Assembly: GCA_964034945.1 (NCBI GenBank)
Contig: OZ035960.1
Coordinates: forward strand, 71,350,585-71,414,584
Direction: 5' to 3'
Source: Chrysopilus asiliformis
Taxonomy: Eukaryota > Arthropoda > Insecta > Diptera > Rhagionidae
Length of the DNA stretch: 64,000 nucleotides
Shown: positions 44,542 to 55,525 of the stretch, in pieces
Numbering within the stretch: position 1 is the first letter of the stretch
How the letters are laid out: each line of letters begins with the position of its first letter
Made by a program: the position numbers and the translations under genes
Notes under the pieces: generated by a model
What the model was told of the DNA's origin: nothing
Seen by the model: the letters and a program-made list of their open reading frames with translations, nothing else
Database searches by the model: none

Positions 44542-44864
44542 TCCGATTTTTTAAACTCGTCCAAAATAATTTCAACCCATTTTTTAAATACGCGACAAAC
44601 ATACAGTAATTTTCTTAATTAAAAATATATTTCTGTAAAAAGTTGCAAATAACAAGTTACGCAAGTTAAATGATTTCACTAAAACTATTTTTGAAAAAAG
44701 CGCTAAGAAAAAAAATGCTTTTGCATATTGCCGATTTATCAGTAAATCAATAAGTAGAATCAAAACACAAAAAATTATTAACGATCTTCGAAAGCCCATT
44801 CAATATTATCAATTCCTTTCTGAAGCCAAGATTTTCATATTTACCAAAAATATCACAAAAAAAG
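44542..44864. other. Unassigned AT-rich spacer
   Basis: No gene or repeat end was recognised between the Helitron and the duplicated segment. Confidence 0.5.
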
Positions 44865-45672
44865 CAAGGTGTCTGTCTCGTAGAGACGACCAGAAGACGT
44901 GGATCCGCCTACAACGATCGCCAATAGATATTTAAGTAAGAAATTTTAGTGAAAAGGAAACTAAAGAAACAATTTGATTGACCGTAATGTTACGTTTACG
45001 GGATGTGCCTTTCCGTTTGGTGAATTTCGGCATCTTGTACTTAAAAATCAAATTTCACTTGCAACACAACGAACAAATGTTTAATTCTAAAATGTTATAG
45101 GGCATTTTCATAAATATACTCGGAAGTTGCGCAAATTGGACAAAACATTTTCTTCCATCTCCTCGTAATACTTAGTTGTTCAGTAATTTGCGAAAGTAAA
45201 CTAACTAAACGAATAACATATAACCGGGTTATTTATTAAGCAAAATCTTTTGTGTTATTTACAGAACTTGAATCTATGAAAACGCCCATAGATGAAAAAC
45301 AAATAAAAATCAAAATAAAATAAAATTACACGATAAAAACGATAAAAATAACAAAGCAATTTCAATTTACAGCACAAAGAAAACATAAAAAGAGTATAAA
45401 TGTGAAATCTGTACTACAAGCAGCAAACACAGCATAACAGCGGCAGTGAAAATTTAGATTTTGATTCTTAAAAAGATAATTGAACATAGTTTAACATAAC
45501 AAAATACCCTAAACAATGCTTTAATGTAGGCCTCATCTTATAACACAGTTTCTGTTCGGATGTCACCACAAACTATCGAGTATCATCGATTCCAAATTTG
45601 TTATCATGGCAGCAAGCCGATTTTCTAATTTGTACCCCCATAACCAAAATCCAAGACGTATCCACGTCAAAA
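44865..45672. repeat. Dispersed segment D, copy 1
   Basis: Starts CAAGGTGTCTGTCTCGTAG and ends near ATCCACGTCAAAA; nearly the same sequence is at 60361-61760. This copy lacks about 220 bp present in the other and also preserves the empty TTTAA site (45520-45524) of the MITE found there. On the minus strand a 33-codon frame starting at 45033 reads MPKFTKRKGTSRKRNITVNQ; the first 25 codons are the same in copy 2. No inverted or LTR ends were seen, so it may be a segmental duplication or an unrecognised element. Confidence 0.8.
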
Positions 45673-46227
45673 CGATCTCGCCTGCGCTACACCACCTCTT
45701 GACTCCGCTTGTAATAATAATCGAGTCTGCTTTGGTGTGTATGTGTAGCCGACACTCAAGACGAAACTTAGTTCTCAGCGGCTCTCAGTCAGCTACAAGA
45801 GAAGCTTTTTGTCGGCTATCAGTTTGTCGGCTATGAGTAAAAATTGCGACAACAGCGCTAATGCCCATTACACGCCATCCAGACCTGCCGGAAATGTTGA
45901 CAGGACTGTTTACGTAGGTGGGCTGCTGATTCTGGCATGACGTTTCAGTTCCAGAAATGCGTTGAGCAGTAAACAACTGAGTAGTAAATATGACGATCTC
46001 AGTGATTTCACTTTTTTCTTTAAAATCTCCGCACTAAAATTAAATTTGGCCTCCACCTGCTCCCACGGTACCTTTTTCAAATAATTTGTTTGTAAAAATT
46101 ACTTTTAAACAGTATTCGTTTATAGGACGGAGCGTCTCTGCACGTGAAAAATTAGAATCCGCCATCTTAAATTCCATTTCTGTTAGCAAAGATGTCAGCG
46201 AAAACTGTCAGACTTTTCTGTCGTAAA
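45673..46227. other. Unassigned stretch
   Basis: Mixed composition. It contains GTCGGCTATCAGTTTGTCGG with a small local duplication near 45812-45840. No protein similarity was recognised. Confidence 0.45.
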
Positions 46228-46895
46228 GGCTAGTACTGTAACACAGCGAGACGAAAACGAAAAAATCTGGGCATTAATCGACTGCGAAAATTTTCGCTTT
46301 GGAGATTTTGGAGACATTGTCATTTTGTGTTTGTGTTTCGTATACTAAAAAAAGCATTTGTAGTAACGTTGTTTTATGTGAAAAATCTTGATTTCCCAAG
46401 AAAAATTTTTTAGCAATAGTGGACCAAGACAAAGCTATCGTAATTGGGGCAGCTGGTTTAGCTCTAGCTTTGTTGCAGAAGCGAAGAAAAAGCCGCTCAA
46501 AAACATCCCCATATTTGCGTGACGGATATCTTTCCATTAATTCCGACAATTTTGTTTTCTCAATTGATGACCACACTATTTTTACCTTTTGGCTCATATT
46601 TCCTATAAAATAAATAAAAAAACAAAGGTTTTCTCGCTTATTTATTCAAATTAAATATAAATATTGTGCGTACCATCTTTTTTCTTGTCACCGAAATATC
46701 AAATCACAATCAGCTGGTTTGAACTGTCATTATTTCGTGCGAAAAGAATGCCTCAGGGCGTTCTTTTCAGATGCGAAAAATGTGGAGAAATTGTGTCTGA
46801 CATCTCTTGGTGAAAATCGGAAGCCGATCAAACCAGCTGATTTGTCTCCAAAAATTTTTTCGTTTTCGCTGGTGCACAGTACTACTTTTGCGAAC
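46228..46895. mobile_element. TIR DNA transposon with small SANT-like frame
   Basis: Left end TAGTACTGTAACACAGCG (46228 on) and right end, read inward, TAGTACTGTGCACCAGCG (46895), both continuing into AAAACGAAAAAAT, form imperfect inverted repeats about 35 bp long. The TA at each end may be the target duplication. The same left-end sequence recurs inverted at 51614-51648. One short gene-like frame lies inside. The superfamily is not certain. Confidence 0.6.
46274..46597 (-). CDS. Unrecognised 107-residue protein, possibly Myb/SANT-like
   Basis: Reads from ATG 46595-46597: VVWSS-like start KIVWSSIEKTKLSELMERYP, then GDVFERLFLRFCNKAR and SWSTIAKKFFLGN. A W near the start, 'E-x-x-KL-x-EL' and a second W about 45 residues later resemble a Myb/SANT-type DNA-binding helix set, as found in accessory genes of DNA transposons. 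Similarity is weak and no transposase is present in the element. Confidence 0.35.
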   Translation of the reverse strand: MSQKVKIVWSSIEKTKLSELMERYPSRKYGDVFERLFLRFCNKARAKPAAPITIALSWSTIAKKFFLGNQDFSHKTTLLQMLFLVYETQTQNDNVSKISKAKIFAVD

Positions 46896-47479
46896 GAAAT
46901 TTCGCACAGCGAAATTTTTTTTGAATTTTATATGGGACTAGCAGACCCTTCGTTGGCAGCTAAAAGTTTTTTGTATAAATTTTAGAATGTCAAAAAACCA
47001 TAAATAACTTAAAAAGTTTTGGAAAAAAATGTTATCCTTACAGAACCTTCCGTTTCGAATTTTGAAATTCCAACACTGGATTCGTGATCAGCGACCCCAA
47101 AAACCCCCTAATGCCGATCTTTCCCAGGAAAAACTGGAGAAAGGATATTTGCGTTATCCTTATAGGACCTTCCGTTTCGAATTTTGAAAATCTAATACCG
47201 GAAAAATAGGAAAAAGGATATTTGTGTTATCCTTACAGGACCTTCCGTTTTGAATTTTTAAAATCTAATACCGGATTCGTGATCAGCGACCCGAAAAACC
47301 CTAAAGACTGTATCGAAAAGTATGGAAACAAAAAATATGGGATTAAAAAGGCGTAATTTAGTTTTTTTTTAAGAAAAATTTTATAAAATTGGTTATTAAG
47401 TACATATTTCTTTATATGTATATACAACATTTCAAAAATATTTTTTATGTTTTTACGATTCGCCGCACTTTTGTTCTAA

Positions 47480-47789
47480 TATATCCATTACATTGTGGAC
47501 AGTACTATTCTTTATAGTTTTCGAGATTTTTTGCCAGTCTTTTTTGAATTGCTCCATATCATTAGTTTCCAGACACATTTTCCGAAGGTTTCGCTTCATT
47601 ATTGCCTAAAATTTTTCGATGGGACGAATTTCTGGGCAATTTGGTGGATTCATTGTTCTTGCCACAAAATTGACTCCATTTGTTGACATCCATTCAATGG
47701 TGTTTTTTGCATAGTGACATGATGCCAAATGTGCCCAAAACAACATAGATCCTTCGTGTCTTCGAATCATGGGCAGCAACCGTTTTTAT
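47480..47789 (-). pseudogene. Mariner-1 transposase, C-terminal part
   Basis: The minus-strand frame reads HEGSMLFWAHLASCHYAKN, then FVARTMNPPNCPEIRPIEKF. In relatives the block is FW-x-DLA-x-CHY with a catalytic D; here that D is replaced by H. A TAG replaces the tryptophan expected after RPIEKF. The C-terminal helices (RNLRKMCLETNDMEQFKKDW) follow. Together with the split by the MITE, this copy is clearly dead. Confidence 0.85.
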
Positions 47790-48310
47790 ACCCGTATGGT
47801 GAAACCAAAGGGTATATTAACTTTGCCTTACCGTTTGTAACGCCAAGATCCCGTCATCGCACAAAAAAATTAATTACACCAGTGTGTTTAGAATGATAAA
47901 AATATTTAATTTTTGCATGTCCGTCCGTCTGTCCGTCCGTCTGTCCGTCCGTCCGTCCGTCTGTCTGTGGCGCGGATTGCGGGCGCACGGATTGAGCTAG
48001 AGACTTGAAAGTTTGCACAGATCCGTTTTTCGTAAAATGCGAGGCTAAGTTCGTTAATGGGCAAAAATGGTCCATTAGGGGGGGTACCCCCCATACGAAC
48101 GAAAACGTTTTTTGTGAATATCTCAAAAACGGTGAATTTTATCAAAAAAGTCCAAGAACAAAAGTTATTTAGGATATGATTCTACATAAAACTCCCATAC
48201 ATCAAAATCCGATTGGAATAAATTTTAAAAAATCTTATTGGAAAGTTTGACTTCAAAGTGGAATTTTGGTATAACTGTTCGAATTTTGATACGAATATCA
48301 CCATACGGGT
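47790..48310. mobile_element. MITE with 13-bp TIRs inside Mariner-1
   Basis: ACCCGTATGGTGA (47790-47802) and its exact inverse TCACCATACGGGT (48298-48310) bound a 521-bp non-coding insert. Inside is a run of GTCC and GTCTG repeats (47929-47968), in the same part of the element where other families here carry GTCTG runs, and a stretch ending in ggggggtaccccccat. Transposase frame resumes on both sides. Target duplication is not obvious. Confidence 0.75.
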
Positions 48311-48453
48311 CTCCAATGATTGCCAGATTGGCAATTATAGCTTTTGTTATGTTTTAGACACTCTTTGACGCACAAATCAGTCAACTGGTTCATCGTTGTG
48401 AAAAATGCAGATGATTTCAGGCCACATTCGCAAATTGCTTGCCATACCATCAC

Positions 48454-49030
48454 TTAGGCTCCGAATTTTTCCACCTGAATCGACTTTTGTGCTTCGTCTA
48501 TATCGTCCCCTCTTGCAATCGTAAAGTACTGAGGTCCTGGTAATGTACGATAATCAATTTTAACGTACGTTTCATCATCCATAATGATGCATTGTTTTTT
48601 TTTTTTGGTTAAAATGGTGTCATACAATTTCCGAAGCCGCGGTTTCACGCAGGCTGCCTGTTTTTCGGTAAGTTTCGGTTGTCGTTGCTTCCGATTGGTC
48701 TTCATATTGTTGCGCTTTTTGGCTAGCTGAACCATTTCAGCACTTGTTTTACATTTTTTCGCGACATCTTTAACCGAAACACTGCAATCACGCCGAATTG
48801 CTGCACAAATATTTTGATCCATTTTTTCGCGTCTAGGCCCTGGTTTTCTCCCAGTTTTTTTCTTATCCTCGAATGTCAGTTCCTCCCCAAACTTCTTGAT
48901 GGCAGTAAAAATTGCTTTTAGCCTTACACCTTCCTGTTTTGTCACTGGCCTCATGTTGATGCCCTTTTCGAAATGCCATTTGTCCACAATCCTTTTTCGT
49001 TGCTCTACAGAAAGACCTCGTGTTTCGTAA
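48454..49030 (-). pseudogene. Mariner-1 transposase, N-terminal part
   Basis: The frame carries a helix-turn-helix DNA-binding region (GLSVEQRKRIVDKWHFEKG, starting upstream of the first ATG at 48987) and a linker KKKTGRKPGPRR, a second helical region ending MVQLAKKRNN, and the first catalytic aspartate in CIIMDDETYVKIDY. It ends at TAA (48454) but translation in the same frame continues with VMVWQAICECG, so that stop is a point lesion. The protein would recognise the TIRs and cut at TA sites. Confidence 0.88.
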
Positions 49031-49639
49031 AATAAAATTAAAATCGGATAGGGTAATTAAATTGTCAAACTCTCAGACGTTTTTTTGACTAAACAAATTT
49101 GACTAAAAAGCAACAGCATGCTAATATTGGCTCATTGCAGTTGTTTTCATACTTTTCGATACAGTCTTTATTTTGCCAATTTTTCCGGGTAAAAATGGGA
49201 AAAAAGTATATTTGCGTTATCCTTGCAGGACCTTCCGTTTCGAATTTTTGAAAACCTAATACCGGATTCGTGATCAGCGACCCCAAAAACCCCATAATGG
49301 CCATTTTTCCGGAGAAAAATGGGAAAAAGGATATTTGCGTTATCCTTACAGGACCTTCCGTTTCGAATTTTAAAATCTAACATAGCTAAAAACCTGCTCC
49401 TGGCAACGCAGATCATTTTGCAAAAAACCGCGTCAAAATCGGTCTAGTAGTTTTTAAGTTTTGTAATTTCAAACGGACAGACAGATGAACAAACCAACAA
49501 ACATTCGTTTTTATATATATAGATTTATACTCTATAGCAGACCCTTCGTTGGCAGCTAAAAGTTTTTTGTATAAATTTTAGAATGCCAAAAAAACATAAA
49601 TAACTTAAAAAGTTTCGGGAAAAAATGTTATCCTTACAG

Positions 49640-50520
49640 GACCTCCCGTTTCGAATTTTGAAATTCCAACTCCAGATTCGTGATAAGCAACCCTGAAAAC
49701 CTCCCAAAGACTGTTTTTGCGAGAAAAATTGGAAAAATGACATTTCCGTTATCCTTACAGGACCTTCCGTTTAGCATTTGAAAAATCGAACACCGGATTC
49801 GCGATCAGCGACCTCGAAAACTCTATAATGCCAATTTTTCCGAGGAAAAACGGGAAAAAGGATATTAATCCTTTCAGGAACTTCCGCGTCAGTTTTGCAA
49901 ATCTAATACCGGATTCGTAATCAGCAACCCCAAAAACCCCATAATGCCAATTTTTCCGGGGAAGAATGGGAAAAAGGATATTTTCATTATCCTTACAGGA
50001 CCTTCCGTTTCGAATTTTGAAAATCTAATACCGGATTCGTGATCAGCGACCCCAAAAACCCTATAATGCAAATTTTTCCGGGGAAAAATGGGAAAAGGAT
50101 ATTTTCATTATCCTTACAGGACCTTCCGTTTCGAATTTTGAAAATCTAATACCGGATTCGTGATCAGCGACCCCAAAAACCCTATAATGCAAATTTTTCC
50201 GGGGAAAAATGGGAAAAAGGATATTTTCATTATCCTTACAGGACCTTCCGTTTCGAATTTTGAAAATCTAATACCGAATTCGTGATCAGCGACCCCAAAA
50301 ACCCTATAATGCAAATTTTTCCGGGGAAAAATGGGAAAAAGGATATTTCCATTATCCTTACAGGACCTTCCGTTTCGAATTTTGAAAATCTAATACCGGA
50401 TTCGTGATCAGCGACCCCAAAAACCCTATAATGCAAATTTTTCCGGGGAAAATGGGAAAAAATATATTTCCATTATCCTTACAGGACCTTCCGTTTCGAA
50501 TTTTAAAAATGTACATAGCT
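49640..50520 (-). repeat. 122-bp minisatellite, A type, in Helitron A3
   Basis: Seven units; five consecutive ones (49,980-50,480) are almost identical at 122-bp spacing, with GTCGCTGATCACGAATCCGG on the minus strand. Units toward the 3' end are more diverged. Bases 50605-50660 near the 5' end are seven copies of CCAACAAA. Confidence 0.92.
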
Positions 50521-50672
50521 AAAAACCTGCTCCTGGCAACACAGATCATTTTGCAAAAAACCGCGTAAAAATCGGTCCAGTAGTTTTTGCGTTTTGTAAT
50601 CTCAAACCAACCAACAAACCAACAAACCAACAAACCAACAAACCAACAAACCAACAAACTTCCATTTTTATA

Positions 50673-51592
50673 CAGGGTGCGCCATCTATTCCTCCGGTAT
50701 GTAAACATTCAATAACTTCGCCATTTGTCAACCGATTTGCTTTCCTACACACGTTTTGGAAACGTCAAACCAGTACAATTTTAACCATGAACCGCTTCAC
50801 ACCGAAAGAACGCGCCGAAATAGTGACGATGTATGTTGGAAACCATGCCGGACTTTTGGATGCAAGTTTTAATGACCGACGAGGCACATTTCACTCTCTC
50901 TGGCGGTGTTAATAAACAAAATTGCCGCATTTGGGCGACAGAAAATCCTCACGAGATTCATGAAATACCATTGCATGATCGAAAAGTGACTGTTTGGGCC
51001 GGCGTGTGCGCAAAAACCATCATTGGGCCATTTTTCTTCAATGAAGGTGAAACAGTTAATGGTAATCGATATCGGTGGATGTTGGCACATTTTGTGTGTC
51101 CGAAAATGCGTGAAAAAGGTCTGACTGACTTCTGGTTTCAGCAAGACGGGGCGCCATGCCACACAGCGGACCAAACAATACGGTTTTTGCAACAAAAATT
51201 CCCTAGACGTGTGATATCGAAAAGAGGCGATATTGACTGGCCACCAAGATCCCCTGATTTAACCCCCCCAGACTTCTTTTTGTGGGGTTATTTGAAGAGT
51301 AAAGTTTACGCCAGCAACCCGAAGCCATTGACGAGCTCAAGACCAATATTCGTGCCGAAATAGCTGCCATACCGACGGAGATGCTCGAAGAAGTGATGGA
51401 AAATGCCCGAAAAAGAGCACAGTTTGCGGTGGCCAATAAAGGTGGTCATTTGATCGATGTTGTTTTCAAAAAGTAGTCCACATAAATTGTAAAGGATTGA
51501 ACTAAATAAAAAAACACCATTTTTTGCAATCTATTGTTTCTTTCAAAAGTTATTCAACATTCTCATACCGGAGGAATAGATGGCGCACCCTG
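50673..51592 (+). mobile_element. Mariner-2 (Tc1/mariner superfamily), internally deleted
   Basis: TIRs of about 29 bp, CAGGGTGCGCCATCTATTCC and onward, are present at both ends with TA at 50671-50672 and 51593-51594. The 920-bp element sits inside the TATA-rich 5' end of Helitron A3. A full element would be about 1.3 kb; the missing part is the transposase N-terminal half. Confidence 0.93.
50787..51476 (+). pseudogene. Mariner-2 transposase, deleted and frameshifted
   Basis: ATG at 50787 begins MNRFTPKERAEIVTMYV, then the sequence jumps in another frame to FWMQVLMTDEAHFTLSGGVN, so the HTH region and linker are deleted at about 50,833. The catalytic core keeps all three aspartates: TDEAHF, FQQDGAPCHTA and SPDLTPPDFF (D, D, then D 34 residues on), with GYLKSKVY behind. 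A frameshift near 51,310 moves the C-terminal helices (ENARKRAQFAVANKGG) to another frame that ends at TAG 51474-51476. Non-functional, but its TIRs are intact. Confidence 0.9.
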
Positions 51593-51602
51593 TATATATA
51601 GA

Positions 51603-52479
51603 TTTGACATTTCGTTTTCGTTTCGCTGTGTTACAGTACTAGCATAGTTTAGAGATATATAGTTAGGAAACGCGAGAGAAATTTTTTCTTGAAGAAGAGT
51701 ACGTTGTCGTCTGTTTCATTTGCTTTGTAAAGACACTAATTGCTTTTGTGTGAGAAATGCAAAACTCTCGGGATATTTCGTATTGTCGGCAGAACATTCC
51801 GTAAAATGTTCCTTGGCAGGCATTTTTTCTGTTTAAGCAACGTAACAAGTGAAATAAAAGTGTTTTTTTTGCTAAAAAATCCTATCGCCATTGCCAGTTG
51901 AAGAAATTGTGAAAGGCCGCTGTCGGCCCTTGTGTATGTGTTGGTCCAATATTTTGGTCTGTTCTGTGCGAGTATTACAAAATGATTTTTTTCAACAAGT
52001 CCATTTGAGCTAAATGATAAAAAGAGAGAAATTATGCTGTCGACTACGGAATGATGCTGTCGACTACTTCTTTCTACAGGCGGCAAACGGAAAACCACGT
52101 TTGTGTCTTATCTTTAGTAAGTCTCTAATCTTTGGTACTAGCCTTAACAGTTGACATTTCAATCTTCCTAAACGCAACATCAGATGTAACAGCGACAGTG
52201 ACGGCATTCATGGCAGATGTGGATTACTAGTTAGACATCTGTATATACTTGTTTGTGGTTATAGGCTCTCTAATCCCGGGAAGCTTGAATTTCAAATGAC
52301 CAGCTGATCTTTCGAAACAGGATAATTTCGCAGAAATTGGCTTTTCTGCTTCAAACTTTCATTAACTTTCAATCATAATTAGAGTTGAGCAAATTTTACC
52401 AAATCCGAATATTTTTGTGTATCCAATAATAACTTATTTGCATTTATTCACAAAAAAATCGAATGTAAAGTACATTTCT
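51603..52479. other. Unassigned stretch with a transposon-end fragment
   Basis: Bases 51614-51648 are an inverted match to the left end of the transposon at 46228. A short tandem duplication of ATGCTGTCGACTAC occurs at 52031-52065. The remainder has no recognised gene or repeat. Confidence 0.5.
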
Positions 52480-52729
52480 GTACCCCAGGGGTAAACTGTC
52501 GTAACTGACATTTTGCAAATTTTACAGGAGAGCCATTTAGTTCGGAATTGCAAACTTTTTATTGTGTATGATTTTCAGTAATTATTTGAAACTTTTGAAG
52601 TTTATTTTATTTTAGGACATTGTTTAAACAAAATATTAGTTGATATACGTGCCCACAATGTAGTTACAACAATAACCCCAAAATCGCGGTTTTGGCAGTT
52701 ACGACAGTTTACCGCTGGGGTACAGATTT
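52480..52729. mobile_element. Small MITE with 30-bp TIRs
   Basis: CTGTACCCCAGGGGTAAACT at 52480 and its near-exact inverse ending GGGGTACAG at 52729, followed on both sides by GTCGTAACTG, form TIRs around 190 bp of AT-rich sequence. A possible ATTT duplication flanks it. No protein. Confidence 0.75.
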
Positions 52730-53164
52730 AAGGTTTGAAAAATGTACTAAATTTGAATCAAAAATTCAAGAGAGTTGGTTCATTACACCTCAGTTTAAAT
52801 TTTATTATGAATTAGAAGCTTTTTAAGTTGGTGTTAAATTTTAAACATGTTTTGTCTGGACCCCAGTTTAACGCAACGATTATGAATACCTTCGGCATGT
52901 TATAGCCGTGTAGTGTCCTAAGCATATCGACCCTCGAGATTGGACATCTGACCCAGAATAGTCTACAAAACCAATTAGGTGGTAGTTGTTTTGTGAGTTG
53001 GTATTTTCAATTGCTAGTGGAATTTGTTTCAATTGAATAGGATCACTTTTGAATCTTTCAAACGCTATATTGTGCCTTGAAAAAACACAAATGTGGAAGA
53101 CAATGGCAATAAAATACTTTACAAAATTTTATTTTTTACATTTTCTTGGCTTTGTAAAAGATCT
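52730..53164. other. Unassigned AT-rich stretch
   Basis: No gene, repeat or element end was recognised. Confidence 0.45.
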
Positions 53165-53575
53165 ACAGTGAAACCTACATATCGCACATGGTCCCGTAGA
53201 CTGTAGTATCTCAAAAAAATGTGTTTTTGAGTAATTATTCCATTATGTAAAGGAAAATTGACTGAATCAAATGAAAAACAAATTTAAATGTAAACGTAGT
53301 CCTAAAATGTATTTATTTTTGATTTTTTAAATTCCCATTTTTTGAAATTTAAATTGATTTTGTGGAAAACAAACCTAACTCTATCTTTTATTATTGCAAA
53401 AAAAAAAAATGAAGCAAATGATCTGTAAATTATGATCAAAAGAGTAATAAATTGAAATATTACTGTACAGACAACAGAAAAAAACAATTATTTATAAACA
53501 ATTATTTTGAAATGAAAACTTTGAATGCGTTTTTCTTGAAATGGCCGATTTTGAGATACTACAGTCTACGGGACC
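53165..53575. mobile_element. Pogo-like MITE remnant, right end lost
   Basis: The left end CAGTGAAACCTACATATCGC continues into ACATGGTCCCGTAGACTGTA; the inverse of the latter part is at 53555-53580. The outermost part of the right arm is missing: homology stops at GTGCGA, just before the GACG target of Gypsy-2. The CAGTGAAACCT start resembles pogo/Tigger-type ends. No transposase. Confidence 0.6.
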
Positions 53576-53589
53576 ATGTGCGAATGACG

Positions 53590-53758
53590 TATAGGCGATT
53601 TAAACCACGGAAAGAAATAAAAAACATAACTTGCTCTTGCGACTCCTTTATTCAGAGTGAGCCCATTGGCTCTCGAACCTTGTTACATAATATTGATAGT
53701 TTCTAGTATGATTCCGATGGCGCTGTGGTGGCGCGTTAATTCAAACTTGACTACTACA
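53590..53758 (-). repeat. Gypsy-2 3' LTR
   Basis: A 169-bp direct repeat identical by eye to 59940-60108. On the sense strand it starts TGTAGTAGTC and ends CGCCTATA. TSD GACG lies at 53586-53589 and 60109-60112. AATAAAGG in the middle may be the polyadenylation signal. Confidence 0.92.
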
Positions 53759-54093
53759 GATCGGCCATCCTGCCAAATAATCGACCCGATTATTAATAAT
53801 ATAATTTAATTTTTTCGTTCACCATATCCAGAATCATACTAAATCCTTTGTACAAAACGTTAACAATCGATAGTATTGACATACTTTTCATTATCTTCTT
53901 ATTCGATATTAGTATTCTAATTGAATTATTCTATTCCTGTTATATAAATCACATATGTTTAAGTTACACGGGATTTTTCATCCTTTGTCTAAATTTGAAG
54001 TTAATCGATAGTACTAATGAACAAAATTTTTTTTTTTTTATGAAAAGTAAAAACAAATATAATACAGTTAAAAAAGTTACTTCTAACGGTTCT

Positions 54094-54716
54094 CTAGACT
54101 GCACTCAAATTCAAAACTGTTTTATTCGCGAGATCTCGCACATAAGGTTTCATATTATGTGGCGCACAAACACCTTTATATGGTATTCTCGAAATTTGCA
54201 TACCAATTATATCTTTAAGCACATAGCGATCATTGTTTAAAACTTCTGCAACTTCGTACGGACCACGATAGCGAGGCAGAAGCTTTTTATTTACGCCTGG
54301 CGTTGTTACGATATTTTTGATCATGACGTAGTCTCCTTTTTTGTAGGTTGTAGGTTTCTTATGTGTACGATCAAATTGCGTTTTATTATAATTCTGAGAC
54401 TTTTCCATTGCCTTAGACGCAGAACTTCTTAGTTCATTCAAGTTTCTACCAATTTTATTAACACTCAGCAGATACTCCATAACCTTATCTGAAACATTTC
54501 CTTTTTGGTTGACTCCGAATAATAGCATACTTGGCGTATGTCCCGTACTACGGTTTATAGAGTTATTAAGTCCAAATTCTACATGTGTAAGATGTTTGTA
54601 CCAATCAGCAGTCGTTTCCGCTTCATTTAACTTGGCTAACATAGGAGTAATATTGCGATTGATTCGCTCGACTTGTCCATTCGCTTGAGGCGTTAGGACA
54701 GCTATCTTAACATGCT
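54094..54716 (-). pseudogene. Gypsy-2 integrase, C-terminal part
   Basis: It follows the frame break at about 54,740 and contains the catalytic glutamate in NGQVERINRNI, then a long helical stretch, FGVNQKGNVSD, and the GPY/F-type module (RYRGPYEVAEVLNNDRYVL) near the C-terminus. Stop at 54094. The first ATG (54642) is internal; homology extends to about 54,716. The preceding core is cut by a small deletion and frameshift between the second catalytic D and this E. Confidence 0.88.
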
Positions 54717-54731
54717 GGATGTTATTTTCAT

Positions 54732-55520
54732 TTACGAATTGGGAGAATTCTTGGTACCCCTATCGGATACAATCCTAGACAGTCGGCTATAGGTTGAAAA
54801 GTAAGTTTTCAAACAAGCAATGGCTTCACCTGTCGCTGTGCTTTTCACAGGAAAGAGTTTGGCAAACTTTGTAAATGCATCTACTATTAGGAAAATATGT
54901 TTGTATTTAAATTTGGACAATGCCAAGGGACCATAATGGTCAATGTGGATTGTTTCAAATGGGAGTTCCCCCTTAGGTATGTTATGAAGTTTTCCTTCTA
55001 TTTTACCAGACTTTGGGGAGAAATAGATACATTTGAGACAGTTTTCGATAAATCTTTTTATTTTTATTCTCATTTGGGGAAACCAGTAACAGCGGCTTAT
55101 ATGTTCGTAACATTTATCGGTTCCTAAGTGGCATAGCAGTTCGTGGTGTGTGTGAATTACTCTGTCTTCTACCTGACAAGGGACATATAAAAGCGTTTTA
55201 TCTCCTACTTTTTTATACACTAAGCCGTTAATCATTTCATAGTGAACATTTTCTCGTTTTTGTAACTCATCCGCAATTTTTTGAATTACATTATCACGGG
55301 CTTGGGCCGCTGAAAGCATTGACTCGAATGTTTCATCTAAGTCTGTTACTATATTGATACTCCTACTAAGTTCGTCTACATGCGACATACGCTTACCCGA
55401 ACGATGTTCTACCGAATAATTGTAATCTTGCAATTCTAGCGCCCACCTGGATATGCGGTGATTCAGTACCCTTTTGCCCAATGTCAGCTGCAGTGATTGG
55501 CAATCTGTTACAATTTTGAA
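54732..55520 (-). pseudogene. Gypsy-2 RNase H end and integrase N-terminal/core part
   Basis: After the piggyBac target the frame continues RNase H (FKIVTDCQSLQLTLGKR, RISRWALELQDYNY, HVDELSR) and then integrase with H-H-C-C zinc residues (HTHHELLCHLGTDK...CLKC) and the first two catalytic aspartates (IHIDHYGPLA and IVSDRGT). It then runs into a stop after a frameshift at about 54,745. This part inserts element cDNA into the chromosome in intact relatives. Confidence 0.9.
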
Positions 55521-55525
55521 ATTAA

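Larger units (their letters stand above)
47304..49168 (-). mobile_element. Mariner-1 (Tc1/mariner superfamily) with nested MITE
   Basis: TIRs AAGACTGTATCGAAAAGTATG are found at both ends with TA duplications at 47302-47303 and 49169-49170. It is inserted in a Helitron A2 minisatellite unit. Total length is 1,865 bp, or about 1,340 bp without the insert at 47790-48310, which is the normal size for the superfamily. The transposase gene is inactive. Confidence 0.92.
46938..49523 (-). mobile_element. Non-autonomous Helitron, family A (copy A2)
   Basis: On the minus strand the 5' end TCTATATATATAAAAACG (49523) follows an A, and the 3' end GGGTCTGCTAG (46938) precedes a T. The 3' segment matches copy A1 closely. 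Contains two to three minisatellite units on each side of a mariner insertion (47304-49168). Net length without the insert is about 720 bp. Confidence 0.82.
49535..51602 (-). mobile_element. Non-autonomous Helitron, family A (copy A3)
   Basis: The 5' end TCTATATA lies at 51602 after an A and is split by a second mariner inserted in its TATA run; the 3' end near 49535 reads GGGTCTGCTAT rather than CTAG, a one-base deviation. Minisatellite units fill 49640-50520, followed by the conserved 5' segment and a TTGGTTTGT tandem run (50605-50660). Only 11 bases separate it from copy A2, in the same orientation. Confidence 0.8.

Noticed and set aside
51736..52098. 120-codon minus-strand frame
   Set aside because: No recognisable domain, no second copy and ordinary length for AT-moderate sequence; could not be supported as a gene.
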